NCBI RefSeq assembly: GCF_006965485.1
Contig: NZ_CP041360.1
Location: 4,940,501-5,004,500, forward strand
DNA from: Spirosoma sp. KCTC 42546
GTDB taxonomy: Bacteria > Bacteroidota > Bacteroidia > Cytophagales > Spirosomataceae
Direction: 5' to 3'
Length of the DNA: 64,000 bases
The notes beneath the pieces were generated by a model. It saw only the letters and a list, made by a program, of their open reading frames with translations, searched no databases and was not told the origin of the DNA. Below are positions 14,947 to 23,524 of this stretch, piece by piece (within the stretch, counting starts at the first letter, position 1; each line of letters begins with the position of its first letter). Made by a program: the position numbers and the translations under genes.

Positions 14947-17304
14947 CTAGCGGCACCGAATAGAGACTACGCAAAAATTGCCAGCTGTCCCACTGGCCAC
15001 CACCGCCTTTATGTACACGCCCGCTGCCAGCCCTGAAATTCCGCTTGGCCAGTTGGTTGCATCGGGCGTAAATGTTCCAAATTTTTGAAACTGATTGAAG
15101 TGGATGCGGCCCAGCAGATAGTCAGAACTGGAACTGATTGGCCCCAGAAAATAGCCCCCTGACTGATTGTTGGTGACGTACAGATCGACGTCCATTGCCT
15201 GCGAACTGGTTTCCCGGTAGGCCGTAACGGCGCTAAATGTCATTACCTGCGTGGAGATCGGAGCCGGTGCACCTCCTGTAGCTCCAACGGTCAGCGGAAG
15301 TGCCCCATTTAGATTGATCTGCATGGTTAGCGCATCAGCCTGAGTCGTCGCTAACCAGGTAAGATTATCTACATACAGCAGACATAAGCCCGTTCCTAGT
15401 GTGGTGTAATCGACCCCGGTTTTAGCGAACCGAAAGGGATAACTGCCTGCGCCGTTGGGATAACTTTTAGAAAACGTGGCCGTTACGGTAAAGCTGACGC
15501 CTGTTGCAAAATTGTAAATCTTGAAGCCCGTTAAGCGGCTGACTTCCCCCACTTTTGAGGCTCCCCCATTCAGCATGGCATCTTCGTAGCGAGTCAGGTT
15601 ACTGAGTGGCCCCCGTCCTGTTGATCGGGTCACTGAGCCGAACACGCCCCCCAGAGCATCATTATTGATGTCGAAAAAACCATTACCCACGCTCACCACA
15701 TTGACCAGCGTTGTATAATAGGCAGACAATGCCGCTGCCGGTGGTGTGCGCACTGCTGTTGTGAACGGCAAACCGGGACGAAAAAACCGTGAAATGCCCT
15801 GGGCGATTCGCTGACTGCCGATATTGGTTGGGTGTAGGACATCACCCTGAAAGTTACCCTGCCCTTCGGGTTCGAGAAACGTCTGCCAGTCGTCAACCCG
15901 ATAGGCACCCAGGAACTTATGCGTGTCGAATACCTTCACCCGACTATTCCGGTTCATCCATTCGAGGTAGATGGTGCGGATGTTGGCCGATTTCTGAGCG
16001 GCATCATTGGCATCGACGTTGTTGGTGTACGTGAGCGGTTCAGTGCCAAACGCAATCGGTGGCGGCATATCCAGGATGATATCGGCCTTGGTATTAGCCA
16101 AAAGGAAATTCACGCACAACGCCAGATTGGCCCTTGCCGTGGCGGTGGCGTTCGTATTGAGTCGAAAGTCGTTAGTCCCAAGCGAGAACTCAATCGCCTG
16201 GGGATTGGCGTTGACGGCCTGCCACAAATTGGGGACCGTGTTATTGTTGGCGTAATCGACGGGCGCTGCATTCTGATCACCAGACGTAATACTAGCCGCC
16301 CATAAGGAAAGGGGCGAACCATTACTGGCCAGGTTGTAAGAAGTCCAGCCTTCGAATATACCACCCTTCGCCAACCAGTCATTCTCGTAAGCGTTTCGCC
16401 AGGGCGATTGGCCCATTTTCCTCGAATCGCCAATATGCACCAACACCGACCCACGTGGATAACTATAGGCGTTGGTATTTGACCCGGCAGTGCTGTAAGC
16501 CGCTGCCTGATCCGCACTAGCCTGAGCAGCCGTTTTATAGCCTAGGGCCGTACTGGCCGATCCAGCCGCTTCGCCTGCCTTTGTGGTGGCGATATTCGCC
16601 TGCTGACTGGCCGTAGTAGCTGAACCAGCAGCCGCAGCTTTATCTTGCGCAACCTGAACGGCTTTCTGATTCACATCAACCTGCTGGGTGTCGATGTTGA
16701 ATTTTATCGAGTCAATAGCTGATTTAACACCATCAACGTGTGCTGTATCATCCGCTACCTGTTCAGATTTCGCCGTAATGGTGGTCTGAACTAAATCGAA
16801 GGTGCCCAATAAGTCATTTTTTGCCTGTTCAGCATCAGCCGCAAAGCCCTGAGCTTCATCTCGAAACGTTTCTGTCTGATCTCTGTATTCAGCCGTGAGA
16901 AAATCCCCTGTATAGGGAACGGCTACGGTAACATCGGCAGCGGTATAGATCAGAACTTCCCCAGAATCAACAGGAGCAGAAAGACTCAGCCGTGCCCGAT
17001 CCTTATTGGTAACAATACTACCTGCCCAGACAACGCGCCCATCGAACAGAATCTCCTGATAGCCCTCAACGGGAAGTAAACTGGTCTGGGCATATTCATG
17101 CCGAATTTTTCGACCAACCAGGTTAGCTGTAGGCTGTTGCTCATCCGGAAGTGGATCCGTCGTACTTGAATCCTTATAGGCTACTGTCGTAACCAGTGTG
17201 GGTAGAACATAGTCAACGGGCAGTGTATATTCCCGCCAGAAGGAATTTCCCCGAAAGATGGAATAATTAAGTGGAGCGATCTGGTCAGCGAGGGTATTGT
17301 CCAT
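14947..17304 (-). CDS. tail fibre/receptor-binding protein with SGNH hydrolase domain
   Basis: 785 residues in three parts. Residues about 10-110 look like a BppU-type baseplate Ig-like domain (S-I-F-R-G-N-S-F-W-R-E-Y). Residues 140-280 are Ala-rich coiled coil, as in trimeric fibres. Residues 285-510 form an SGNH/GDSL esterase: G-D-S at 292-294 with catalytic S294, N/G block N-L-A-S-N-G, G-T-N-D at 376-379, and D-x-x-H at 488-491. The rest is beta-rich. Such enzymes deacetylate surface polysaccharide during adsorption. Its place between the major tail protein and the chaperone genes is unusual; fibres normally follow the tape measure. Confidence 0.75.
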   Translation of the reverse strand: MDNTLADQIAPLNYSIFRGNSFWREYTLPVDYVLPTLVTTVAYKDSSTTDPLPDEQQPTANLVGRKIRHEYAQTSLLPVEGYQEILFDGRVVWAGSIVTNKDRARLSLSAPVDSGEVLIYTAADVTVAVPYTGDFLTAEYRDQTETFRDEAQGFAADAEQAKNDLLGTFDLVQTTITAKSEQVADDTAHVDGVKSAIDSIKFNIDTQQVDVNQKAVQVAQDKAAAAGSATTASQQANIATTKAGEAAGSASTALGYKTAAQASADQAAAYSTAGSNTNAYSYPRGSVLVHIGDSRKMGQSPWRNAYENDWLAKGGIFEGWTSYNLASNGSPLSLWAASITSGDQNAAPVDYANNNTVPNLWQAVNANPQAIEFSLGTNDFRLNTNATATARANLALCVNFLLANTKADIILDMPPPIAFGTEPLTYTNNVDANDAAQKSANIRTIYLEWMNRNSRVKVFDTHKFLGAYRVDDWQTFLEPEGQGNFQGDVLHPTNIGSQRIAQGISRFFRPGLPFTTAVRTPPAAALSAYYTTLVNVVSVGNGFFDINNDALGGVFGSVTRSTGRGPLSNLTRYEDAMLNGGASKVGEVSRLTGFKIYNFATGVSFTVTATFSKSYPNGAGSYPFRFAKTGVDYTTLGTGLCLLYVDNLTWLATTQADALTMQINLNGALPLTVGATGGAPAPISTQVMTFSAVTAYRETSSQAMDVDLYVTNNQSGGYFLGPISSSSDYLLGRIHFNQFQKFGTFTPDATNWPSGISGLAAGVYIKAVVASGTAGNFCVVSIRCR

Positions 17305-17390
17305 GAGGCAAAGAGGGATGAGGTACTTGCAAAATCAGGCAGCAAAACACCGGCGAGCGGGGTCTTACTGCCTGATGCTGGAAAGGGAGA

Positions 17391-17891
17391 TTACTGCGTG
17401 AACTGGATGGGCCCCACACCTGATTTGGTGGGTTGCAGCGCCGTCACCGTGATGTCAAGCACGAACAACGTGTCACGCGTCAATTCGCCGTTCAGTTTCG
17501 CCGTCAGCTGTCCACGTGGGATCGTAATGGCCTTGAAACCGTCCGAAGGAATGATCTTGATCGTTTGCTCGATAGCGACCACCGAAGCGGGCATATTCCA
17601 GACGCGGGCAGGTGACGTACCCGACGCCGTTCCGCCAAACACAGCAATCATGGTATCCACATCAGGGTTAGCCAGTGACCATGTAAGAGTAATAGCGCCC
17701 GGTGTTGATTTGGTGTATACGGCCGCATCCACCTCCTCCACTTTAAATTCGGTAACTGTGGCATCGGCCTGATTGAGCTTAGCCGTTTTCTCCAGCGTGT
17801 AGCCCAGTGAGGTCAGGCTGGTACCTGGCCCACCATCACCAGCGATCGCACCGACCGTAATACTGGTAATACCAATTGTGTATAGTGCCAT
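17391..17891 (-). CDS. major tail tube protein
   Basis: 166 residues, beta-rich, starting M-A-L-Y-T-I-G-I-T-S-I-T-V-G and including E-E-V-D-A-A-V-Y-T-K-S-T-P-G and a final beta block. Length and position, after the terminator/completion genes and ahead of the chaperones, fit the tube protein of Bacteroidota siphoviruses. Identification is by order and composition. Confidence 0.65.
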   Translation of the reverse strand: MALYTIGITSITVGAIAGDGGPGTSLTSLGYTLEKTAKLNQADATVTEFKVEEVDAAVYTKSTPGAITLTWSLANPDVDTMIAVFGGTASGTSPARVWNMPASVVAIEQTIKIIPSDGFKAITIPRGQLTAKLNGELTRDTLFVLDITVTALQPTKSGVGPIQFTQ

Positions 17892-17914
17892 TGTAAAAAC
17901 TTGATTTAAATGCG

Positions 17915-18322
17915 TTAGGGGAAAAATTGAAACTCAATCCGAAAATTGAGATAGGTTTGGCCCGTGTCGGGCTCCTCAAAGACATCCGTTGGCCCTAGCC
18001 AAAACCGGTACTGCTGGCAGTTGAATTCGGTTAGCAGTGGCACGGCCAGTTCGGCTAATACCTTTAATCTGGCCGTATCGACGATGCGTAGCTCAGTCCC
18101 TGCCACCGTTTCCAGCAGGTCTGGCACATAGATGTTGACATTGCCCGCTCCCCGTTGCAACTGATCACCCGAAACGGGGAGTGAATTGACCACCACATCC
18201 TCCAGTACTGAGCCCGTTGGCCGCTTTTGCTTGTAAACAGATCCGGTAATGGCTGTTTTCAAACTCGAAGCGAACAAGAGCTTATAGAGAATCGTCAGGA
18301 TGTCCAGTGGTGTTTTCTTCAT
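17915..18322 (-). CDS. tail terminator/completion protein
   Basis: 135 residues. The start overlaps the previous stop (ATGA). It stands just before the tube protein, where the tail terminator (lambda U-type) is usually found. It reads as an alpha/beta protein with a final beta segment F-R-I-E-F-Q-F-F-P. Sequence alone does not prove the role. Confidence 0.5.
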   Translation of the reverse strand: MKKTPLDILTILYKLLFASSLKTAITGSVYKQKRPTGSVLEDVVVNSLPVSGDQLQRGAGNVNIYVPDLLETVAGTELRIVDTARLKVLAELAVPLLTEFNCQQYRFWLGPTDVFEEPDTGQTYLNFRIEFQFFP

Positions 18323-18801
18323 CGTTTCTCGAACTCTACCTTTAACTGACGAAGGATTGTTGGCACCACAGATTCAGCTAATTGTTCCGCTGAGGTCAGC
18401 ACATCCAGCCCACGGCTTTCAACGGAGGCTGCATAGTTCATACCAGCGACTACAATCAGGGCGTAACCACTATCATAGCCAGCAGCCAGTTGATTCGCCA
18501 GATCTTCACCCGTCCGAACCCCGGAAAACGAGCCTTTCGAAGCTTTCTTACCCGAACCTTTGACCGTTGCCGATCGCGTAAACCCCGATTTGATCACCTT
18601 GCCATTGTGGACAATTACGTAGCCGATACTGTTTCTGAGATTGCCCGTCTGATCGATATAGGTGTTGGTACTTCTGGCCAGATTCACGCAAAGCTCCCCG
18701 ACGTAGGAAAGATTGAATAGAATTACGTCGTGAAACTGTGGCGGTATTTTCTGGAAATACGCATGCACCTGGGCATCAGACATCCGCCGGTTGATGGGCA
18801 T
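18319..18801 (-). CDS. neck protein, HK97 gp10-like
   Basis: 160 residues. Features of the gp10/minor tail family: helical N-terminus, T-G-N-L-R-N-S-I-G (the usual 'x-G-x-L-R-x-S-I' motif), a variable basic middle and a final N-Y-A-A-S-V-E-S-R-G-x-D-V-L, very like the family's closing A-x-Y-V-E-x-G. These proteins join head and tail. Both ends overlap neighbours (ATGA and TGATG). Confidence 0.7.
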   Translation of the reverse strand: MPINRRMSDAQVHAYFQKIPPQFHDVILFNLSYVGELCVNLARSTNTYIDQTGNLRNSIGYVIVHNGKVIKSGFTRSATVKGSGKKASKGSFSGVRTGEDLANQLAAGYDSGYALIVVAGMNYAASVESRGLDVLTSAEQLAESVVPTILRQLKVEFEKR

Positions 18802-19133
18802 CAGACAAAGAGTTGACAGTGTAATTGCCCCCGAACGAACTGCTTAGCCGTACCGAATACGCGCACCATGGACCCGCTGCTAATTACTTTGATCGAACAA
18901 CCCGGCTTAATATCCGGACAGGACAGAGGTAGCTGAACCAGAAAGTCATACACATGGGTCGTCTGATCTTCCAGCGTAATGGACTGCCCTTTTCCGTTCA
19001 TTTCGTCCCGGCAGGCGCTGATCATCTCAAAGACCGCCGAAGCGGATCCGGTGAAATCACCATCCTGATTCGGAACGGCGTTTGCGCCAACTGGACGAAC
19101 CCACAACTGATACGGATACTGCTTAACTACCAT
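18801..19133 (-). CDS. head closure/head-tail joining protein
   Basis: 110 residues, beta-rich, with a barrel-like ending (C-S-I-K-V-I-S-S-G-S-M-V-R-V-F-G-T-A-K) typical of small head-closure or stopper proteins. The call comes from size and order between connector and neck genes. Confidence 0.45.
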   Translation of the reverse strand: MVVKQYPYQLWVRPVGANAVPNQDGDFTGSASAVFEMISACRDEMNGKGQSITLEDQTTHVYDFLVQLPLSCPDIKPGCSIKVISSGSMVRVFGTAKQFVRGQLHCQLFV

Positions 19134-19456
19134 AGGAATGAGGCATCAGAAACCGTTGGTGCTGCCTCAGCCAGTTCATTGACAAAGCCATTCCGGGCGC
19201 ACAGCTGATTGTAGTAGGTTTTTACACCCTCTACATTGCGCTTCAATGACAAGCCGCCTTCGGTCACATCATCACGGGGTAACAGTTCAGGAATAGCGTA
19301 GACGATGGCCTGTTCTGCCTGTATAAGCGTGGTTTTGCTTAGAACGGTGTTATCGTCCGCATCCACTCGCATCAGGAGCACATCCATTTTTACCTTGGAG
19401 AGTTCGTAACCGTACTGTCCAAGTGTATCCGTTACATATTCCCGAACTGTTGCCAT
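19127..19456 (-). CDS. head-tail connector (adaptor) protein
   Basis: 109 helical residues (V-R-E-Y-V-T-D-T-L-G-Q-Y-G-Y-E-L, then A-I-V-Y-A-I-P-E-L-L-P, then Y-Y-N-Q-L-C-A-R-N-G). This is the pattern of the small connector that docks on the portal in Bacteroidota phages. Overlaps the next gene by 7 bp. Confidence 0.55.
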   Translation of the reverse strand: MATVREYVTDTLGQYGYELSKVKMDVLLMRVDADDNTVLSKTTLIQAEQAIVYAIPELLPRDDVTEGGLSLKRNVEGVKTYYNQLCARNGFVNELAEAAPTVSDASFLW

Positions 19457-19471
19457 GGTATCTGTGTCCGG

Positions 19472-19780
19472 TTAGACTTGATCTTCTGGATTTCCAGAAC
19501 CTCCAGTTTCGCCCGAGTTCTCGCCGGTACCACCCGTTTTAGGAGCCGAAGCAGGCGTAGCTGGTTTAGCAGGCGTAGCCGGCTTGATTGGTGTTTTTGG
19601 CTTTTCAACCTCTTTCACCTCTTCGACGTGACCGTTTGTGACCAGTTTCGCCAGCCGGTCGGCGTCAAAGTGGGACACATCATCACCGACTTCGTGAACC
19701 ATGTTGAAATCAGCGATGTCGCGAAACTCCTTAACCACCTTGTGGGTCGGCTTTTCTGACTTCTCTTGTTGCTTTGCCAT
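19472..19780 (-). CDS. small head-completion-region protein, proline/glycine-rich tail
   Basis: 102 residues. The first 58 look folded (E-F-R-D-I-A-D-F-N-M-V-H-E-V-G-D-D-V, D-A-D-R-L-A-K-L-V-T-N-G), resembling the short domain often found next to capsid genes. The rest is P-A-T/K-P repeats and Gly/Thr-rich, probably unstructured. Confidence 0.5.
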   Translation of the reverse strand: MAKQQEKSEKPTHKVVKEFRDIADFNMVHEVGDDVSHFDADRLAKLVTNGHVEEVKEVEKPKTPIKPATPAKPATPASAPKTGGTGENSGETGGSGNPEDQV

Positions 19781-19786
19781 GACGGA

Positions 19787-20869
19787 TTAAGACTGAACAG
19801 TCGTTGAATCGAGCAAATAGATTTGATCGACGTTGGAGATAACCGGAACCACACGCGCCTGGGAGGAGGTGAACTCCGCCAATGGATCGTTCTTCCGATA
19901 CTTCGATACCAGTATGAAGTTGCCCGCTTTCTGATACGTCACGTTCGTCACGGGATGACCTTCTTCTGCTAGTTTGGCATACACAAGCGTACCTACCTGG
20001 GTCGAGGTTAGGAATACAGCCGCGCCGGTTGCCCAGGGCTTCACCGCCGTTTGGGTACCGTTCTTTTCGTAGCGAACCGAACGCTCGACGATCTGGAAGG
20101 TAAAGCCGTAGCGATCCGAGACAAACGAATTCATCTGGCTAAGCGACGGAGCCGGAATAGCCGAACCCACAAAACTCTGCGAGAAGGCGAAGAGCTGTTT
20201 TGCCTGCGTGGTGTTGACCAGGTTATTGAACGCTGACCGGTCCAGCATGCAGACCGTGATGGTATTACCATCCGCACTGGCTTTATCCAGAATGCGTTGG
20301 ATATCATCGAACGGGGTTGCCGTCGAAGCCGACGACCACAATACAGCCACACCGAACTTATTGGCGCTTGCGTACCCATAATCAATCCGAATACCTGTAC
20401 CCACGTTCTCCGTGTCTTCAATCAGGGTAACCCCCGTTGACAGACCCCGCAGAAACATTTCTTCGCAGCGCTCGTATACGCCGGTAATGACCTTCGGGGT
20501 ATCGGCAAACAGCTTGGCCACAATCTGCTGATCAGATGCACCCGTAGCCACCAGCGTATCCAGATCGGTTAGTTGCCGCTCGTTGAGTTGCAACTTCATA
20601 CCCAGCTTAGGAATGTCTCCGTTGGCCTTGCTGATCGAGTCACGCTTTTTGAGCGGTAACGACGAATCCATCGCCACCACATCCGCCATAATCGCGGTGT
20701 TAGCCGTGTTGATGGCCTCCCATTTGCCGGTTACTGACAGATCTTCCCGAAGCATGCTCCGGTGCAGGTACGTCAGTGGGTTGTTGGTACCGTTGAGCGT
20801 TTCAACGATCCGAATGGTAATGCCGGGGAGGTATTTGGCAACCCATTGAAGAAATAACGATGTCTCCAT
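19787..20869 (-). CDS. major capsid protein
   Basis: 360 residues, the right size for a lambda gpE-like shell protein of the HK97 fold. Supporting segments are the helical M-L-D-R-S-A-F-N-N-L-V, V-S-D-R-Y-G-F-T-F-Q-I-V, and the closing beta stretch W-A-T-G-A-A-V-F-L-T-S-T-Q-V-G-T-L-V, which matches the end of gpE-like proteins. No N-terminal prohead-protease propeptide is seen. It follows decoration and scaffold genes, as in this phage type. Confidence 0.75.
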   Translation of the reverse strand: METSLFLQWVAKYLPGITIRIVETLNGTNNPLTYLHRSMLREDLSVTGKWEAINTANTAIMADVVAMDSSLPLKKRDSISKANGDIPKLGMKLQLNERQLTDLDTLVATGASDQQIVAKLFADTPKVITGVYERCEEMFLRGLSTGVTLIEDTENVGTGIRIDYGYASANKFGVAVLWSSASTATPFDDIQRILDKASADGNTITVCMLDRSAFNNLVNTTQAKQLFAFSQSFVGSAIPAPSLSQMNSFVSDRYGFTFQIVERSVRYEKNGTQTAVKPWATGAAVFLTSTQVGTLVYAKLAEEGHPVTNVTYQKAGNFILVSKYRKNDPLAEFTSSQARVVPVISNVDQIYLLDSTTVQS

Positions 20870-20872
20870 GAT

Positions 20873-21268
20873 TTAGTCAGCGCGGAAAAGAATTTGGGGA
20901 AGTGCCGTTTTCACAGCTGACAGAATGCTGGTCATATCGAAGGGCGTAGCCGATGGATTGACCGTACCCCGTACCAGAATAGCCGCGAAGGGCTTTGCGG
21001 TGCGGACCGTAGCGACCAGAATACCCGCGTAGGTATGGCTGGCAGGGAGCGATGCGTAGGCAGTCGCCCCGCCGTTGAGCGGCATGGGCTTATAATTGCC
21101 CGTGCTCGTCTCCTGAATGAGAACGTGGCCCGCCTGAATGACTTCGGGCGTGAACCCGGACACATCAAGCGTACGTCCCCCTTCAATGGTTTCCAGATTC
21201 ACCTTGATAACGATCGACTCGTTACCGGTTAAAATCTGGCTCCCAGAATTGGACAGGTTTGCGTACAT
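20873..21268 (-). CDS. head decoration protein
   Basis: 131 residues, beta-rich, with K-P-F-A-A-I-L-V-R-G-T-V-N near the end, a pattern typical of lambda D-like decoration proteins (A-x-L-V-x-G-x-V-N). It lies between scaffold and capsid genes, 3 bp from the latter. It would bind the expanded shell. Confidence 0.65.
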   Translation of the reverse strand: MYANLSNSGSQILTGNESIVIKVNLETIEGGRTLDVSGFTPEVIQAGHVLIQETSTGNYKPMPLNGGATAYASLPASHTYAGILVATVRTAKPFAAILVRGTVNPSATPFDMTSILSAVKTALPQILFRAD

Positions 21269-21272
21269 GTAA

Positions 21273-21899
21273 TTAAACTAAGTTTGGCATGACAGCATCA
21301 AGCTCCTCCTTGGAGGCTTGTTTGGTTGTAGTGCCCTTTGGCGTAATGGGCGGCCTTGTCTGACTTAGGCCGTTGTTGGCTTCAGTCTGAACAAATTCCG
21401 CTGCGTCCGTTTCGACCTCCTCCAAATACGCATTGAACTCCTCATCGTCTTTGAACTGCATCCGATTAAAGGCTTTCAGTGTCGTATTCTTAAAAGCATC
21501 TGTAGCGTCCTTCAGCTTAGCTTCCAGTTGCGACTTGCGGGTGTCAACCGTCTTCCCATTTTCGATGGCTTCCAGCCGCGTCAGCAGTTTAGGGACTGTT
21601 TCGGCAAATGGCTTAAACCAGGAGGGTACCTCAGCATTATCTGAGTCGTTGGTTTCGGTTTTGCTGTCTGGCTTTTTGTCGTCTGCTGGCTTCTGATCCT
21701 TGTTACCAAGTCCCCGAATCCGGTCATCCTGTTTGGCAATTTCCGCGAACGGAAATATGTCGTTTAGCTCTTCCAGCTTCCCCTCAATTTCAGACTCCTC
21801 AGTTACTTTCAGTTTGTCCGCAATGGCGTCCAACCGGGCTTTCGAGAGATTTATTTTTGGATATTTCTCTTTCAGCTTGGCAATGATTTGGTCCTTCAT
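21273..21899 (-). CDS. capsid scaffold protein
   Basis: 208 acidic, highly charged residues, helical at both ends with a disordered linker (K-P-D-S-K-T-E-T-N-D-S). Opening (I-A-K-L-K-E-K-Y-P) and the repeated short acidic helices are typical of phage scaffolding proteins. First gene of the leftward structural operon. Confidence 0.65.
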   Translation of the reverse strand: MKDQIIAKLKEKYPKINLSKARLDAIADKLKVTEESEIEGKLEELNDIFPFAEIAKQDDRIRGLGNKDQKPADDKKPDSKTETNDSDNAEVPSWFKPFAETVPKLLTRLEAIENGKTVDTRKSQLEAKLKDATDAFKNTTLKAFNRMQFKDDEEFNAYLEEVETDAAEFVQTEANNGLSQTRPPITPKGTTTKQASKEELDAVMPNLV

Positions 21900-22119
21900 G
21901 TGAAAATGGCAAGTCTATTTTATAGATCGCAAATATATCTAAACTACTTATATTGCAAGCAGTTTAGCACAAATCTATTGCCTTATAATTTACTTATATT
22001 CAGATAGTTACAGCTAAAATGTATGAGATTTTACGCGAGAATACCCACGATTATCCGGCCAATTATGGCAACAGGAAACAGTCCGTAAGTAGCTGATTGT
22101 GAAGGGCTCCAAAAACAGG
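21900..22119. promoter_or_regulatory. divergent promoter region between the two late blocks
   Basis: An AT-rich gap between the scaffold gene (leftward) and the lysis/packaging block (rightward). It holds an inverted repeat (CTAAACT / AGTTTAG, 21939-21967) and two copies of ACTTATATT. The late promoters of both blocks are expected here; individual boxes cannot be fixed by eye. Confidence 0.45.
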
Positions 22120-22194
22120 ATGAAAGCAAGAATAGAAGCAAGATTGAAAGCAGAAATGAAAGCAAAAACAGAAGCAAAAACGAAAGCAAGATGA
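22120..22194 (+). CDS. 24-residue leader peptide encoded by six 12-nt repeats
   Basis: From an ATG at 22120 with a purine-rich stretch in front (AAAAACAGG), six near-identical 12-nt units, consensus ATGAAAGCAAGA, encode tetrapeptides of the type [MILT]-[KE]-A-[RKE]. The stop overlaps the next ATG (ATGA), which suggests translational coupling. It may be a genuine leader or a repeat expansion that merely stays open. Confidence 0.45.
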   Translation: MKARIEARLKAEMKAKTEAKTKAR

Positions 22195-22475
22195 ACGATC
22201 TATCAACCCAGTTTTTTACCCAGCTCTTTCAGCGTCTGGAGAAGAAAACGCCCAAGTTTTTTAACATTCTGACCGTAGTGCTGGGCGTATTGGCAACATT
22301 AGCGGCCAGCGAAGAGGCCTACGAAAAGACGCTGGAGGTCGTACCACCCTGGCTAACGTATGTCGGCTACGGCTTAAAAGTAGCCTTCTTTTTATCGGGC
22401 ATCATCACCGCACAGGCAGCCATCAAGGGACCTACACCTCCGCTGGGAGATGATCAACTGCCGAAAAAGTCATGA
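22191..22475 (+). CDS. phage membrane protein, holin-like (94 aa)
   Basis: Two hydrophobic helices (F-F-N-I-L-T-V-V-L-G-V-L-A-T-L-A-A, and Y-G-L-K-V-A-F-F-L-S-G-I-I-T), a charged N-terminus and a Pro-rich tail. Short two-helix proteins at the head of a lysis block are often holins. It overlaps the next gene by ATGA. The holin could instead be the 130-residue protein further on. Confidence 0.5.
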   Translation: MNDLSTQFFTQLFQRLEKKTPKFFNILTVVLGVLATLAASEEAYEKTLEVVPPWLTYVGYGLKVAFFLSGIITAQAAIKGPTPPLGDDQLPKKS

Positions 22476-23077
22476 TCGGAAAATGGATAATCGGGGCCAT
22501 ACTGGCCATCGCCATTGGGTACCTGCTGTTTACCTACGTTCCCGGCTTTCGATTCTGGGAAAAGCAACGCGCTGAGGAGTTGGCCAATCGGGATAAGCTG
22601 GAACTTCTGGCCGATGCCAATGTGAAGCTGATCCGGGAATTTGCCGACTTCAAAGCGAAGATCGAACGGGACAAACAGCGCAGTGATGACCGTCAGGCAT
22701 CGGTCCTGCCCAACATCAAAGTGGATGTTTCGGGACTCTCAGCCATCGCCCAGCGTCAGGCCAATCTGGAAAACCTCATCCGGTCAAACCTGCTGACTCC
22801 TGCCGATACCAGTAAAGTAACGCCTGTGGTCGCCTACAACGAGCCTGCCAATAAGGCCATTACCATTAAACTTCGCCTGTTCGATAGTCTGCAAACGAGG
22901 GCCATGTACATTGACCGGGCGTATTCCTCTTTAAATCAGGCGTTCCGCTTTCGGGGGGATTCGATGCGAAAGGCGCGGGACTGGATTGATGAGGAGGTAC
23001 GGATCAATCTATTGAAGGGTTGGTTCACCGGCAAGAATAAGCTACGCGAAGCCCACATCAGGAAACGGCCATTCTAG
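22472..23077 (+). CDS. single-pass protein with long coiled coil, possibly spanin-like
   Basis: 201 residues: one N-terminal membrane helix (W-I-I-G-A-I-L-A-I-A-I-G-Y-L-L-F), then an extended charged helix region (E-K-Q-R-A-E-E-L-A-N-R-D-K). One membrane pass plus coiled coil next to a possible holin and an endolysin fits an inner-membrane spanin, but nothing else in the sequence proves it. Confidence 0.45.
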   Translation: MIGKWIIGAILAIAIGYLLFTYVPGFRFWEKQRAEELANRDKLELLADANVKLIREFADFKAKIERDKQRSDDRQASVLPNIKVDVSGLSAIAQRQANLENLIRSNLLTPADTSKVTPVVAYNEPANKAITIKLRLFDSLQTRAMYIDRAYSSLNQAFRFRGDSMRKARDWIDEEVRINLLKGWFTGKNKLREAHIRKRPF

Positions 23078-23131
23078 CCTAACCCGCTCCTACTATCCAA
23101 CTACGCTCAGCTAATACCCCACTCAATTACC

Positions 23132-23524
23132 GTGAAAGCGTTCATGAAAAGTTTAGTACTAACCGCTTGGGTGTCGATCATCTATTTACTCGACACGGTG
23201 GGGAATTTATTAGCTCCATTATCGGGCACGGTGGACTGGCAAATGGTCGGCTGGGCATTCGCCGGATCAACCAGCTTTGTCGTCTACGAAGCGATTCAAA
23301 CCAAACCTCCGCAGCGCAAAGGCTGGCACCGGGTTGCCATGATCAGTCTGGGCATGCTCATTTCGCTGGGCTTCAACAGCTGGGTGACTGACCGACTGGG
23401 CATTCCACCCATACCCTGCACGATTCTACTGGGTATGGCGGGCTATAAACTCTACGGATGGCTCCAGAAGAAAGCTGATAAGCCCGAAAAGGCAATCAAA
23501 GATTTAACCGACTTAAAACCATGA
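23132..23524 (+). CDS. multi-helix membrane protein, holin candidate (130 aa)
   Basis: Three or four hydrophobic helices (V-S-I-I-Y-L-L-D-T-V, W-A-F-A-G-S-T-S-F-V-V, A-M-I-S-L-G-M-L-I-S-L-G, T-I-L-L-G-M-A-G-Y-K-L) and a Lys-rich C-terminus, the usual layout of class I-type phage holins. Ends in an ATGA overlap. Confidence 0.55.
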   Translation: MKAFMKSLVLTAWVSIIYLLDTVGNLLAPLSGTVDWQMVGWAFAGSTSFVVYEAIQTKPPQRKGWHRVAMISLGMLISLGFNSWVTDRLGIPPIPCTILLGMAGYKLYGWLQKKADKPEKAIKDLTDLKP

